Positions 40,601 through 50,434 of a DNA stretch of 64,000 nucleotides are shown in pieces (the first letter of the stretch is position 1; the number at the start of each line of letters is the position of its first letter). The position numbers and the translations under genes are program-made. The stretch comes from Prosapia bicincta. Taxonomy: Eukaryota > Arthropoda > Insecta > Hemiptera > Cercopidae. The notes under the pieces were generated by a model. That model saw nothing but the letters and a program-made list of their open reading frames with translations, made no database searches and had not been told where the DNA came from. The DNA is taken from the NCBI GenBank assembly GCA_036971475.1, contig JBAIZL010000004.1, forward strand, positions 64,291,753-64,355,752, given 5' to 3'.

Positions 40601-41316
40601 CAATTTTAAGAACTTCTAAAAGGTATTTTTGGAATATATATTCTACGCGTATTAGCTAACCTTATCTGATTACAGTCAGTTGATTGCATAACGTTTACTA
40701 GTTATTTAAGTCTATTAGTTGACACTATGAGACAAACCCTAATTTCGTATTATCTATAGTTCAAGTCAACATATTTACCAGTACTTATCGTTATTCCTTC
40801 AGTTTTTTACTTATGTATTCTAAATATTATTGTTGTGTTTTAATTTTTACCACTTCCAAATTTTTACATCTCACTGACATCTAAGCTAATAATACTTTTA
40901 AAACAATCATAACTGACAAGCTCTGACAATTATTAAAGAAATTTCTTTTTTCAATTTGAAGTCTTGACAATTACAAGTTAACAGATTCATTTTTAGCTAT
41001 GTTTTAAAACAAACTCAATCACACAAGTAATCACTCTCGTAAGGTAATTACGTGAAATAATCGTGGTTATTTAAAGTAAAGCAAGGAAAAACAAAATAAA
41101 GTGTGGTGTGATATATGAATGTTTGTGTCTGTTGCTCAAAATAATGTGTGTTTCTAAACACCCCGTAAGCACAACGTGTCATGACATCTGAGTTCGTATG
41201 CAAAGTGAAGTGAGAGCTATTGGTTTCCTAGAATCAAGAACGACATTATGATTGAGATAACCTGAAGGAAATCATTACTACCATGGAGGTCATCAGTTAT
41301 TTCGAATTGTAGAAAG

Positions 41317-41480
41317 GTGGTGGCGGTTACTCGTCGTCGAATAGCCCACTTTTTGTCATCACATGAATGGTTGATGGAACATGAGGTTCCTCTCTATAAC
41401 GTTTGTGCAGGTACAGTCACAGTGAAGCATGTTTTACGACCTATCGTCGAGTTTAAAACTTGTTTTAGGGGGGGGGGCGA
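41317..41480 (+). pseudogene. RNase H C-terminal fragment of a non-LTR retrotransposon
   Basis: The frame reads VAVTRRRIAHFLSSHEWLM, then 18 residues on TVTVKHVLRPIVEF, ending at a run of nine G. This is the pattern at the end of the RNase H/post-RNase H part of Jockey/I-type ORF2 proteins (R.RIGHT.LTH.YLL ... C..C....TVKHIL..C..F). In the usual pattern the spacer holds a CXXC pair and the tail a Cys; here these read NVC and PIVEF, so the cysteines are partly lost. Only about 54 codons are recognisable. The intact Jockey at 48.7 kb lacks RNase H, so this is another family. Confidence 0.5.
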
Positions 41481-41777
41481 AATCACGGCCATCGACCATA
41501 TTTATGTCATTATAATCTGTTTAATATTTATTTTTCGTTGTTTGTATTAGTTTTAGATAATATGAAATAGAATCGAAGTAATTAATTTCTTTAATTTACT
41601 ATTTGAGTTTAGAGATAGGGTTATAGGATATACTATAAGTATTTAGTTCTACGTTTCTACTTAAGTAGCTAAATTTAGGTTAATTTCTTTTGTTATGTAC
41701 TTATTTAAATAAGAATAATGTTTGTTTAAATTAACTAAATTTATTTAGGAGATAAACACGGTTTTTTTTATTATATT

Positions 41778-41779
<2 letters not shown>

Positions 41780-41821
<42 letters not shown>

Positions 41822-41835
41822 TTATTTATTTATAT
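41780..41835. repeat. (TA)n then (TTTA)n microsatellite
   Basis: About 38 bp of TA dinucleotides followed by four TTTA units. Confidence 0.95.
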
Positions 41836-41899
41836 ATTCGAAACGTCGAATTCCGATTTTATGCACTGGGAAATGAAGTGATGCACCCCTCATAAAAAC

Positions 41900-42825
41900 C
41901 ATTACGTAGGCGCCCGGGCTATATAGGTGTAGCACACAGTTTTTCTTTATACTACAATACATTTCCTAAAACTACTGTCTGTTCAAAATGTGTTTGCAGC
42001 AGCGAGTGGTGAACTGTTCACTTGAACATTACGATTTCGGCAACTATATTGGCTGAGTGACCACGTGACAAAACTGAAATGTCCTACCGCCCGATTAACA
42101 GTTAGTCTGGAAACATTCAGAGTTACATTTACTCGTCTGTTTATTGTGCCTGACATTTTTTAGTTGTGAGTGACAGTGGAATAATTTACGGTCGTTGTTT
42201 GTTATATGTGTGTTTGTGAGTTTGTGGTGTTGTTGATTTTTAAGGATTAAGTTTTAAACAATGTGATCACCCGTAAAACAAAATAAATGAGGACAAGTAG
42301 TACACTCCGGGCAAAGAGAAGTTATTTTACGCCTTTATAAAAATTTAAAGGATGAAAATCCAGAATGCCGTATCAGAGACAATGTGCAGAAAGTAGCGAT
42401 ATGTGCAGGAGTTTCTACTTGAAATGTTTTTTCAGTCGTTAAAAAAAAAGAAATTGGTACGCTTAAGTCTCCTGCCAAAAAGAAACCCAACACCAAAACT
42501 AATTTTAAAAATATGGATGTTTTTTTAAAAACAGCTATAAGGAGAAAAGTACATGAATTATTTTTCTTTCAAAATGAACTTCCGACTTTAAATAAATGAC
42601 TACACTTAGTTAATACCGACGGACAGTTAGGCTTACCTAACCTAAGACGTACCACTTGATTTTTTATTTGGACGAAACGTGGGTCAATGCATGTCATACG
42701 AAATCAAAGGTTTAGACAAATAAATGTCTGTTCCAGTAAAGATGCTTTTCTGAGGGGTCAGAATTAAGAGAGTGAGAATAAAATGAATGTCAATACATCA
42801 GGTGATACAAGTTTCCATATCCAGG
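41900..42825 (+). mobile_element. Decayed IS630/Tc1-type DNA transposon, present in copy 2 only
   Basis: The region between duplicated blocks ending near 41.0 kb and resuming at 42,826 has no counterpart in copy 3 and contains the transposase relic described separately. Ends are not defined. A GC-richer stretch at 41,985-42,130 precedes the coding relic and may be its 5' part. No clear terminal inverted repeats were found. Confidence 0.4.
42297..42750 (+). pseudogene. IS630/Tc1-like DDE transposase relic
   Basis: One frame starts VVHSGQREVILRLYKNL, then KVAICAGVST, an in-frame stop, VVKKKEIGTLKSPAKKKP and AIRRKVHEL (about 42,297-42,596). This is the N-terminal helix-turn-helix region of a transposase family common in insects. 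After a deletion the frame YLDETWVNACHTKSKV (about 42,664-42,713) is the first-aspartate motif, D-E-T-W-V-N. It is followed by a stop and a shifted DAFLRGQN. Most of the catalytic domain, including the later acidic residues, is missing, so it cannot be active. It lies inside segmental copy 2 and not in copy 3, so it inserted after the duplication or was lost from the other copy. Confidence 0.7.
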
Positions 42826-43289
42826 TCAATAGAAAATGAACAAAATGGAAACCAAACTATGAAAAACACGAACAAACTGATTACTTGATTATCTGAATCT
42901 GTTACGTTGAATGAAATCGAGGCCATTTTCTTGAAGGAAATGTATGCAGGGAAGTAATTCTTGGAAGTTTACGATGCAATAAACCAGACTGAAACTACTT
43001 TTCGATGAAGAAGAGGATTTATTTCAGCACGTGTTAGTCTATTTGTAGGTTTAGTAATAAACGAAATAGGTTTACTGGGATATTTGGAACAATTAAATTG
43101 GACTATATAAAAATGTACCAAAATAAAATGCAAACAGACATTTTTATTTTACCATTTGAGAAAAGAGACAAACTTTTTGACATCAGTTTTGAGAATATAA
43201 CGTTGTCTTTGTTCCAGTATAAAAACACGGGAATACGTTACTTTTTTCACAGTCAGACAGTTTGTGGTCTGGTGGGAGAATGAGGGAGA

Positions 43290-43440
43290 GTATTTGATGA
43301 GCCCCGAGCTTACCCAGCTTCTTATATGTATAATCTATCTCGATCCCCTCTTCCGCTTTACGGCTACGAAACGCATGTACATGTGAGATGCAGAATGTTC
43401 TACAGAAGATGGCTACTAAGAGTGTTCTGAACTGGATGAG
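43290..43440. other. GC-richer block conserved between duplication copies 2 and 3
   Basis: It aligns with 60,385-60,520. On the minus strand both copies encode an EGIxxDYTxxKLxxL pattern, but a 2-nt indel nearby breaks the shared frame. Plus-strand frames align about equally well (YxAxYxxNLxRxP). It may be a remnant exon of a tandemly duplicated gene or an older transposon. I cannot say which strand, if any, was coding. Confidence 0.3.
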
Positions 43441-44065
43441 ATCTGAGAACCTAGACAAGGGAAAAATTGTTTGTCTCCCGGCACTGGTTGTAGGTAGAAA
43501 TCATTCTAGATGTTTGTAGAGGTGTTTCTGGAAAAAATACAATTTTATTGATCATTAGTAAATGGAGGGAAAAGGGTTTTCACGGTACATTGTTATCCTT
43601 ATACAATCTATCCTTATTGGCTTCTGGGTAAATGTCTTTTCTCCATCATCATATTTTAAATGTAGAATTATGAGTATGTGTTTGAGTGTATATAACACGT
43701 TAGTGTAACAAAACAACAAAAAAATTTGTTTCAAACTATACAGATTAAACCTAAATTTACATTTATTATACAATACATAGAAAACAGAAACATCAGTTCT
43801 CTATACATAGTGCACAGTAGGTGGAGGTTTCAACATAGTCGAACAACATTGACGGTTCTAAAAACGAAATAATATACCTCAACATTCCTTAAGGATCTAC
43901 GTTTAGGATATTAAATCGAATTAATGTCATGTCTTCTTAGAAACAGTGCAAAATATAACCCAGAATGATTATGTCACTGAGTATTATTGGCTTCTCAACA
44001 GTTCGACAACAGCAAATATTGAAATATTTCACTAAAAATATCACTAAACACTGGTATAATAATAC

Positions 44066-44180
44066 ATAAAAACTAGTTTCGATGACCATGTAAAGTTAAT
44101 CAGAGAATGTCTACAACTATCAGCTTCATCAGTTGCAGCCAATCACAGATGAAGGTGACATCGTCATCGAAACTACTCTG
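44066..44180. repeat. Palindromic fragment with hammerhead-like core
   Basis: ACTAGTTTCGATGAC (from 44,072) and GTCATCGAAACTACT (44,163-44,177) are near-perfect reverse complements separated by about 75 nt. CTGATTA, CTGATGA and CAGATGA boxes lie between them on the two strands. It sits beside a (TA)n tract. Confidence 0.5.
44146..44175 (+). ncRNA. Hammerhead-ribozyme-like core
   Basis: CAGATGA (one change from CTGATGA, 44,146-44,152), stem II GGTGAC/GTCATC (44,154-44,168, loop ATC), then GAAAC (44,169-44,173). The box substitution probably impairs activity. Confidence 0.4.
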
Positions 44181-44224
44181 TATATACTAATCAAATATAG
44201 TGTAGTGATATTCTGAGAGAACTA

Positions 44225-44228
<4 letters not shown>

Positions 44229-44291
<63 letters not shown>
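44229..44291. repeat. (TA)n microsatellite
   Basis: About 31 TA dinucleotides, uninterrupted. Confidence 0.97.
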
Positions 44292-44293
<2 letters not shown>

Positions 44294-45119
44294 CTTTGAA
44301 TTGTACTCAATAGTTTAGTTCTAATTATCTTAATAAAGTGCAGTAGTTAGTAGCACGATATAATACATTTATTTTTCTTAACGTTTTCGATGACATATTT
44401 TCTCTAAGACATTGGTTTATATTGAAGTGGTAATTTTATAATAATCTTTATGGGATGTTTCTACTTAACGTCATAATTAATCTATTCCTTCGTAGAGCTA
44501 TCCTAAGCAACTAATTGTTTTCAGTATAATGAAGAAATGGTGATGTTATAGGATATCGTTGTATAGTACATCAAGTGACGAGTTGTGTCATTCTCATATT
44601 TAGGTCTCATCGCTACTACCTCCTCATAAAATAGTACGCTTCGATTTATTTCATACGTATCACCAGACAGTGGACTTTTATATCTCAATTCTATTGTTAT
44701 TTATAACTCCTACGTATTTCTATTATATAAAGTAAAACGATTATCTACTGCTATAAAAATCATGGAAATATATTCCCTAATAATTCTAATAGTCTTTCTC
44801 ATGTATTTAATACATTCTTTATTTGCGCTACAGGAATATTATTCCAGGATATTGTAAGAAATGTACACCTTGAACTAATAGAGAATAGAAGTTATGAATC
44901 AAAATCTCCTATCTAATAAGAGGTCTATATGCAAGAGATAGCTAGTGCAGTGCGTATGTTTATGTTACGTCCTTCAATTTGTTTCAATATGTGATTGTGG
45001 TAACGACTAAAACGTTAGGGGTCCATGAACGGGATCGTATTGGTTGTTTTCTTATTGTTTCTCTTTTCAACTTTATTTCCAGGTATGACCTAAGATTTTC
45101 ACATATTCACACTAATATG

Positions 45120-46105
45120 TTTTTCTCTGTTTCAGACGATTAAAAAAATGTCTGCAGATTTATACAGTACATACACGGAAATACCAATTAAATATTGATG
45201 TTTTATCCTAATATATAATTTCAAACTAAACAATAATCTAAAAGGGAACAGTATGTCTGAGCCTTGTTGAAACATATCTGACTTGAAAATAGATTCTATC
45301 GGACACTTTGAAATTCCCAAAATATAATTTTCTAGTACAAGAAGAAAATCTTAAGCTAAGGAGCGAACATCCTTGGGTCCCAGTTATCAGGATAATCATC
45401 ATTCAAAATAACATCACTAATTTACCTACTTCTAAAACCATGTGTGAATGTGGGGCTCATTTGTTTTTAGGCATACTAAATTCAACAATATATAGTTGCC
45501 ATGATTTTTACTCCTGTTAAGAATTTATTTTTATACACATTGCCATTTACTAATAAATTAGTACTGTTTTGAAACTACACAACAATTGCTTTTCAATTAA
45601 TGTTAAAATAATGTTCATAAGCTTTTAAATTTAGACATACAAACACAAGACAATTTAATATCATTATGAATATATATAAATTCCGTACGAATGTTACTGA
45701 CTAGTAATAAGGTTATGAAGACTAAAAATCTATCGTACCTTCACAGCCGAGAATTACGTACGAAATAAAAACGAAAAAAGTAATAAAAAGTAAACTTTAA
45801 AATAAATATTTTTTACAAAATTGCTAATAAAATCAAGACCTAAAGTTTTTTTAAAGATTTGATTCGTAACAGGCGTCCTGGCCTTAGTTTATGTAGGAAT
45901 AACTGGAAAGTATAACGGTTCATTGTGAAAACCTTATTCGTTACTAGTGTTACAGGCAATCAAAAACATTCGGGTTATTAAACCCATAACTATTGTTAAA
46001 TTTGTAAATACAAGTATTACAAAATACAATGTAATTATTAAGAATTCTGAATTTTATATTATAGTTTGTAATGATATATACAAACAAGTAAAATATTCTG
46101 CAAAG
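45120..46105. other. AT-rich DNA, no gene recognised
   Basis: Chance frames of 62-70 codons only. It falls within segmental copy 2. Confidence 0.5.
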
Positions 46106-46110
46106 AATAT

Positions 46111-46198
46111 TGTGTATTAATAATGAACAGAAGTCTAAATACAAATACAAGAATTATAATTCTTGTATTTGTATTTAGACTTTTGTTCTTTATATATA
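46111..46198. repeat. Palindromic PLE tail without ribozyme core
   Basis: A near-perfect inverted repeat is centred at 46,156/46,157 (CAAGAATTATAATTCTTG). Its right arm, TTCTTGTATTTGTATTTAGAC followed by TTTTGTTCTTTATATATATG, is the same tail that ends the PLE at 53.93-53.97 kb. Only the distal tail is present; the hammerhead-like part is missing. Confidence 0.7.
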
Positions 46199-46810
46199 TG
46201 TATTGCTTGGAAGAGAATGCAAATTACAATAACTCAAACATTACTATAAAGGAGATTGAAGTTATAACTTTAAAGTAATTACGGAATAGAAAAAATAAAA
46301 AATTATTCACTTACAACTGACAACTGCTAGAGATATAACTTTTATTCGCTAAGCAAAAGTCTTACCAAACAGCCAACAGTATCCTAAAATCAATACCCAT
46401 TCTCTTAATTATTCACGAAAAATGAATGTTTGCAAATCACTATTGTAATTTACTAAAACTTTTTTGATAATACTTATAACATTGTAGACAACAAAATCGA
46501 AGAGTAATGTAAAAACTCTACATATTTAAAAAAAAAATTACTTGGTTAACATGTAGAATAGAAATTAGAAAATAAAGTACAACCCATTTGTATACTACCT
46601 TAGAGCAAACACTAAAACAAGTACTTATAATAAACGACGAGAGTTTCAAAAGAAATGAAATAAGTATAAATTAAATACTAAAATCCCAATATAAAAATGA
46701 AATACATCCGGCCATAACAATATACACAGATTATGATCCAAATATTTTTATATAGAGTTTAATTAGAAAAAATAAACTTATATCATTATAAAGTATACAA
46801 GAACCATTAT

Positions 46811-46842
46811 AAATATATATATATACATACATACATACATAT

Positions 46843-46900
<58 letters not shown>
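46811..46900. repeat. (TA)n/(CATA)n microsatellite
   Basis: TA runs with an internal (CATA)4 block and one AAA interruption. Confidence 0.95.
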
Positions 46901-46904
<4 letters not shown>

Positions 46905-47117
46905 CAACATATAATTGGGGCGAATGAATACAGGTATTATCTATTCAAAATAAGGACTTTGTTAATATTTCATAAAAAAGGTAATCATCGATTGTAAGCA
47001 AGAATCACTGAGAGTTTACCGCAAGAAAAATTGAAATTTAGATGGGAGAAAATAGCCAGTTTTGCCTACATAGAATGAGCATAAAAATGATAAAAAACAA
47101 GTAGTATTTTAAATGAA

Positions 47118-47120
<3 letters not shown>

Positions 47121-47171
<51 letters not shown>

Positions 47172-47250
47172 TATATGTAAGTGTACAAAAATAATGCAGA
47201 TGTGTGTATTTAATTACAAAAACATATTCACACATACACACACACACACA
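47121..47250. repeat. (TA)n and nearby (CA)n microsatellites
   Basis: TA run at 47,121-47,168 and a CA run at about 47,229-47,250. Confidence 0.93.
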
Positions 47251-47945
47251 GATATAAATTTATAAAACTTATATCTATTACTATTCAATTTTGAGAATGT
47301 TATTCACGGCCTACTAAGTAAAATATTGTTCTTTAATCGGGATGTACCATAAAACATTACATCAATAGGTTAGAGGATTTTTAGTGTGATATTTTGTAAC
47401 TATGAGTAAAAGAAAATTCATTATATATTTCTCATGTTTTTAACTAACTGTTACAATAAATAAGGCAATGCCTGTGATTTTCGAATTTGAAACATAAAAG
47501 TTGTTCAACAGATCTGCTGAAGTTATCCCTTTTTAATGAGGTATATAAAACTCCAAACAAGAACCAAGGAAGAATTAAAGAAAAATAAAACGTTTCAAAT
47601 TCTAAACAGACATGGAAACTTGGCAATTGTTTTCTTATTGCATAAAAATGTGACAACTGTATTAACATTGATAATAAAATAAATGATGGCTGAATAAAGT
47701 AATGTTTTATTGTAAAGAGGTAAAATAACGCCGAATATAATCTGAAAAATACAATGTAAACCATATTTTTTTAATATTGGAAAGAAGTATATTATACCAT
47801 TTAAACATTTCGTAACGATTTATTAAATTTTGCCTACTCATTAGCAATCTCAGTTAGTGATAAGTCTCTATCAGTATATATATATTAATATCGCAATATG
47901 TTTTCTTGTGTATTAATAAAGGACTAAGTCAAAATACAAATAATA

Positions 47946-48703
47946 TTATCATTAGATATAAAAAATATGTACACAAATATTCCTATAAAAGAGACTCTCA
48001 ATATTATAAAATCTAGATTAGAACAAAATGAAAAACATAGAAAATTACTATTAGAAATTATAAGTACATTAAAAATAATAATAAATCAAAATTAGTTTTC
48101 ATATAATAATAAAATTTACAAACTGGAAGACGGTTTTGCCTTGGGTTCTCACTGATCGAATATAATATCTGAAATATTTTTACAATATATAGATGATAAA
48201 ATAAATAAAATTATACAGATATTTGCTAAAAACGGTTATTGGTTTAGATATGTAGATGATGGTTTGTATGTATCTAATAATAGTGGTATAAACTTATTAA
48301 CTATTTTAGAGAAAACAAATGAGATAAATAAAAATATTAATTTTACTTATGAAATGGAGAAAAATAATAAGATCAACTTTCTAGATATAACAATTATAAA
48401 ACATAATATTGAATTCGAATTTACCATATATCGTAAACCAACAGGAACAAACCAAATTATACCTAATAATTCTAACCATCCGTATAATGAATAAATGGCT
48501 GCATTATACAATTTATTATACAGATTACATAATATACCTATTATTATTGAAAACAAAATAAGAGAGAAAACATTATCTATCAAATTGCAATTGAGAATTG
48601 CTATAAAAAAACTGTTGATAAACTTAATTATAATATTTTAAAGAAACAAAATAATATTCTAATTTACAAAAATTATGATGAAAATGTCATATGGACTTCA
48701 TTT
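47946..48703 (+). pseudogene. Penelope-like reverse transcriptase, partial
   Basis: The frame opens with SLDIKNMYTNIP, the first catalytic Asp motif (A) of PLE reverse transcriptases. It continues with LEDGFALGSH-stop-SNIISE (motif B), GYWFRYVDDGLY (YVDD catalytic motif C, about 48,238-48,273), NKINFLDITI and TIYRKPTGT. PLE RTs resemble telomerase RT and prime at DNA ends or nicks. There are in-frame stops near 48,092 and 48,152 and at 48,492-48,494, and a frameshift near 48,575. The reading then continues to IWTSF, where the Jockey begins. The N-terminal half of the protein is missing. The next half follows at 53,290. Confidence 0.88.
48689..48703 (+). other. Target-site duplication, left copy
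   Basis: ATATGGACTTCATTT is present here and again at 53,290-53,304 on either side of the Jockey element. The first A of the right copy could belong to the poly(A) tail, so the length is 14 or 15 bp. That is within the range usual for Jockey-type target-primed reverse transcription. Confidence 0.95.
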
Positions 48704-49085
48704 TGCCCGGCGGGTAGGGCAGTAGAAAAACCCGCAGTAAGGCATGCTTGTGGTACGAGTCCACAAAAATCCTCTACAAATCCAGAAGCGTCTGTCTCAT
48801 AGTGAGTGGCTTTCTGGACTGCGTCTGTCTCCCGAGGAGCGGCAGATATATACCTGGCAAAGGTATAAAGTGCAATACCATTTCAATGCAATGGACAAAA
48901 CCCACGGATATAGTACCCCAGGTGGCAGACCAGCATCGCTGGAAAATCCACCCTCTCAGGAGGTCGGCTCATTGGATTCTGGGGAGAGCCATCTATTGCA
49001 ATTTAATGACGCTTTTAAAAAAAGCACTAAATTAATAAGATCACCGACATTGTAATAAAAAAAAACCATTACTACTAATCCTAGT
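48704..49085 (+). promoter_or_regulatory. Jockey 5' leader with probable internal promoter
   Basis: This is the untranslated start of the element before the ORF1 ATG at 49,086. It is GC-richer than surrounding DNA. Jockey elements use internal RNA polymerase II promoters at their first bases; I infer the same here. Two overlapping open frames of 95 and 103 codons are present but have no domain I recognise. They could be leader sequence or a decayed N-terminal extension. Confidence 0.5.
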
Positions 49086-50434
49086 ATGGAGATGAATGAA
49101 GTGGCGATTGAGGAACAACCCAGCTACTACGAAGAATGGAAAAAAGAAGTGGCGGCTAGAAAACCTCTTGAAAAGAGAGTGAATGAGTTACAAAAATTAA
49201 TTCAGAGCTTAGAAAGGAAAATGCAAAATTCTCATCAAGGTGAAGCTAGTTCTACATTAGTGAGGACAAGTTATAGTACAGATGAAGATGAACTCATTAG
49301 ACAACAGACTGGATCCTAAAAAAAGGTAAGCGACCAGCCAAAAAAAGGAGGGTACAATCAAGCCCTGAGTCAGTTTCTGAAAAGGATATTGAGAAACCAA
49401 ATCGTACAATCAAAAATGTCAGTAATATTGAAAAAAAACAGAGAGTTCCTCCACCTATCATTGTTTCGGATATAGCAGCATTTAGCGACTTAAGAAATCT
49501 AGTCAAGCAAGTAACCGATAAAGAGTGCAACTACACCTCATATAATAATAACATTTGGAAAGTAAAAGTAAGTGATGGTGAAACTTATAGAGTGGTAACT
49601 GAAAACTTGAATAAAAGTGGAACGCAATGGCATACGTATGAAAATAAAGCTACTAGGTTATTAAAAGTTATGGCACGTGGACTGCACCCATCATGTGATG
49701 TCCAAGAAATAGTTGATGACTTAAAAGGTAAAGGTTTCCAAATTGTAGATGCTAAAAATATAATAAAAAAAAGAAGTGAAAGAGAACAAAGCAGGAGAGA
49801 GGTTTGTAGTGAGAAGGGGCCTTCAACTGTTTATGCTCTCATTTCATAATGAAGAAAGTAGGGAAAAAAATTTTCTATAAAATCAATAATGGGAGTAAAA
49901 ATTGAAGCAGTGAAACGAAATGCAAATTTAGTACCGCAATGCAAGAGATGTCAGGCATTTGGACATACACAGGGTTACTGCAAGAGGGACTTCGCTTGTG
50001 TGAAATGTGCTGGAAAGCATCTTACTAAAGATTGCCAGCTGAAAAAAGAAGATAAACCTAAATGTGTTAACTGTCGAGGGGATCACCCAGCAAGTTATAG
50101 AGGATGTGTAATTGCTAAAAGCTATCAAGAAAGAAATAGAAATCAGAAAGGAACAAAACAAAGAGCAAGAAATAACGTAAACATTAACTATCCTAGAGAG
50201 GTTATCAATAACTCACCAGGTATGAGTCAAGTAACTGATAAACCAAAGTCTTATGCCAGTATAATACAAAATCAGAGAAAAGAAGATGAAAACTCAATCA
50301 AGTATGCAATTAGTCAAATTCTACAAAGATTAGAAGGCCAGGAAAGATCAATAAAGCTGTTAACTGATGAGATTAAAAAAATGAAATCAAATCATACTAA
50401 AACTCCAGTGAATGGCAAAAATAGAAATGAATGA
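49086..50434 (+). pseudogene. Jockey ORF1, gag-like zinc-knuckle protein (frameshifted)
   Basis: The product would be the RNA-binding particle protein of the element. The N-terminus is a charged, heptad-like coiled-coil stretch (KPLEKRVNELQKLIQSLERK). A basic segment (KRPAKKRRVQ) follows after a frameshift at a 7-A run (49,318-49,324). A PRE_C2HC-like region spans about 49,560-49,920. Near its end, around 49,810-49,875, the reading leaves frame and returns, with a second 7-A run at 49,863-49,869. The C-terminal part is open from 49,889 to 50,434 and holds three CCHC knuckles: CKRCQAFGHTQGYC, CVKCAGKHLTKDC and CVNCRGDHPASYRGC. It ends overlapping ORF2 by 23 nt. Two of the breaks lie in homopolymers, so sequencing error is an alternative to real mutation. 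Confidence 0.88.

Larger units (their letters stand above)
38030..47870 (+). repeat. Segmental duplication copy 2 (diverged)
   Basis: It is collinear with copy 3 over many blocks. 40,090-40,560 matches 56,640-57,060. 42,826-43,100 matches 60,000-60,260 (shared GAAGTAATTCTTGGAA and TTTACGATGCAATAAAC). 43,290-43,440 matches 60,385-60,520. 43,670-43,900 matches 60,745-60,970 (shared ACAGTAGGTGGAG). 44,740-45,110 matches 62,360-62,740 (shared TATGTTTATGTTACG and CTATTGGTTGTTT-like strings). 47,440-47,860 matches 63,130-63,560 (shared ATTATACCATTTAAACATTTCGTA). 38,057-38,168 matches copy 1. Order and orientation are kept, and mobile elements differ between copies. Limits are approximate. Confidence 0.75.

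Noticed and set aside
47444..47764. 106-codon hydrophobic minus-strand frame as a gene
   Set aside because: Its counterpart in duplication copy 3 (63.2-63.4 kb) has stops in the matching frame, so the frame is not conserved.
48744..49055. Overlapping frames in the Jockey leader as an extra ORF
   Set aside because: Two alternative frames compete, there is no recognisable domain, and the position fits an untranslated leader.
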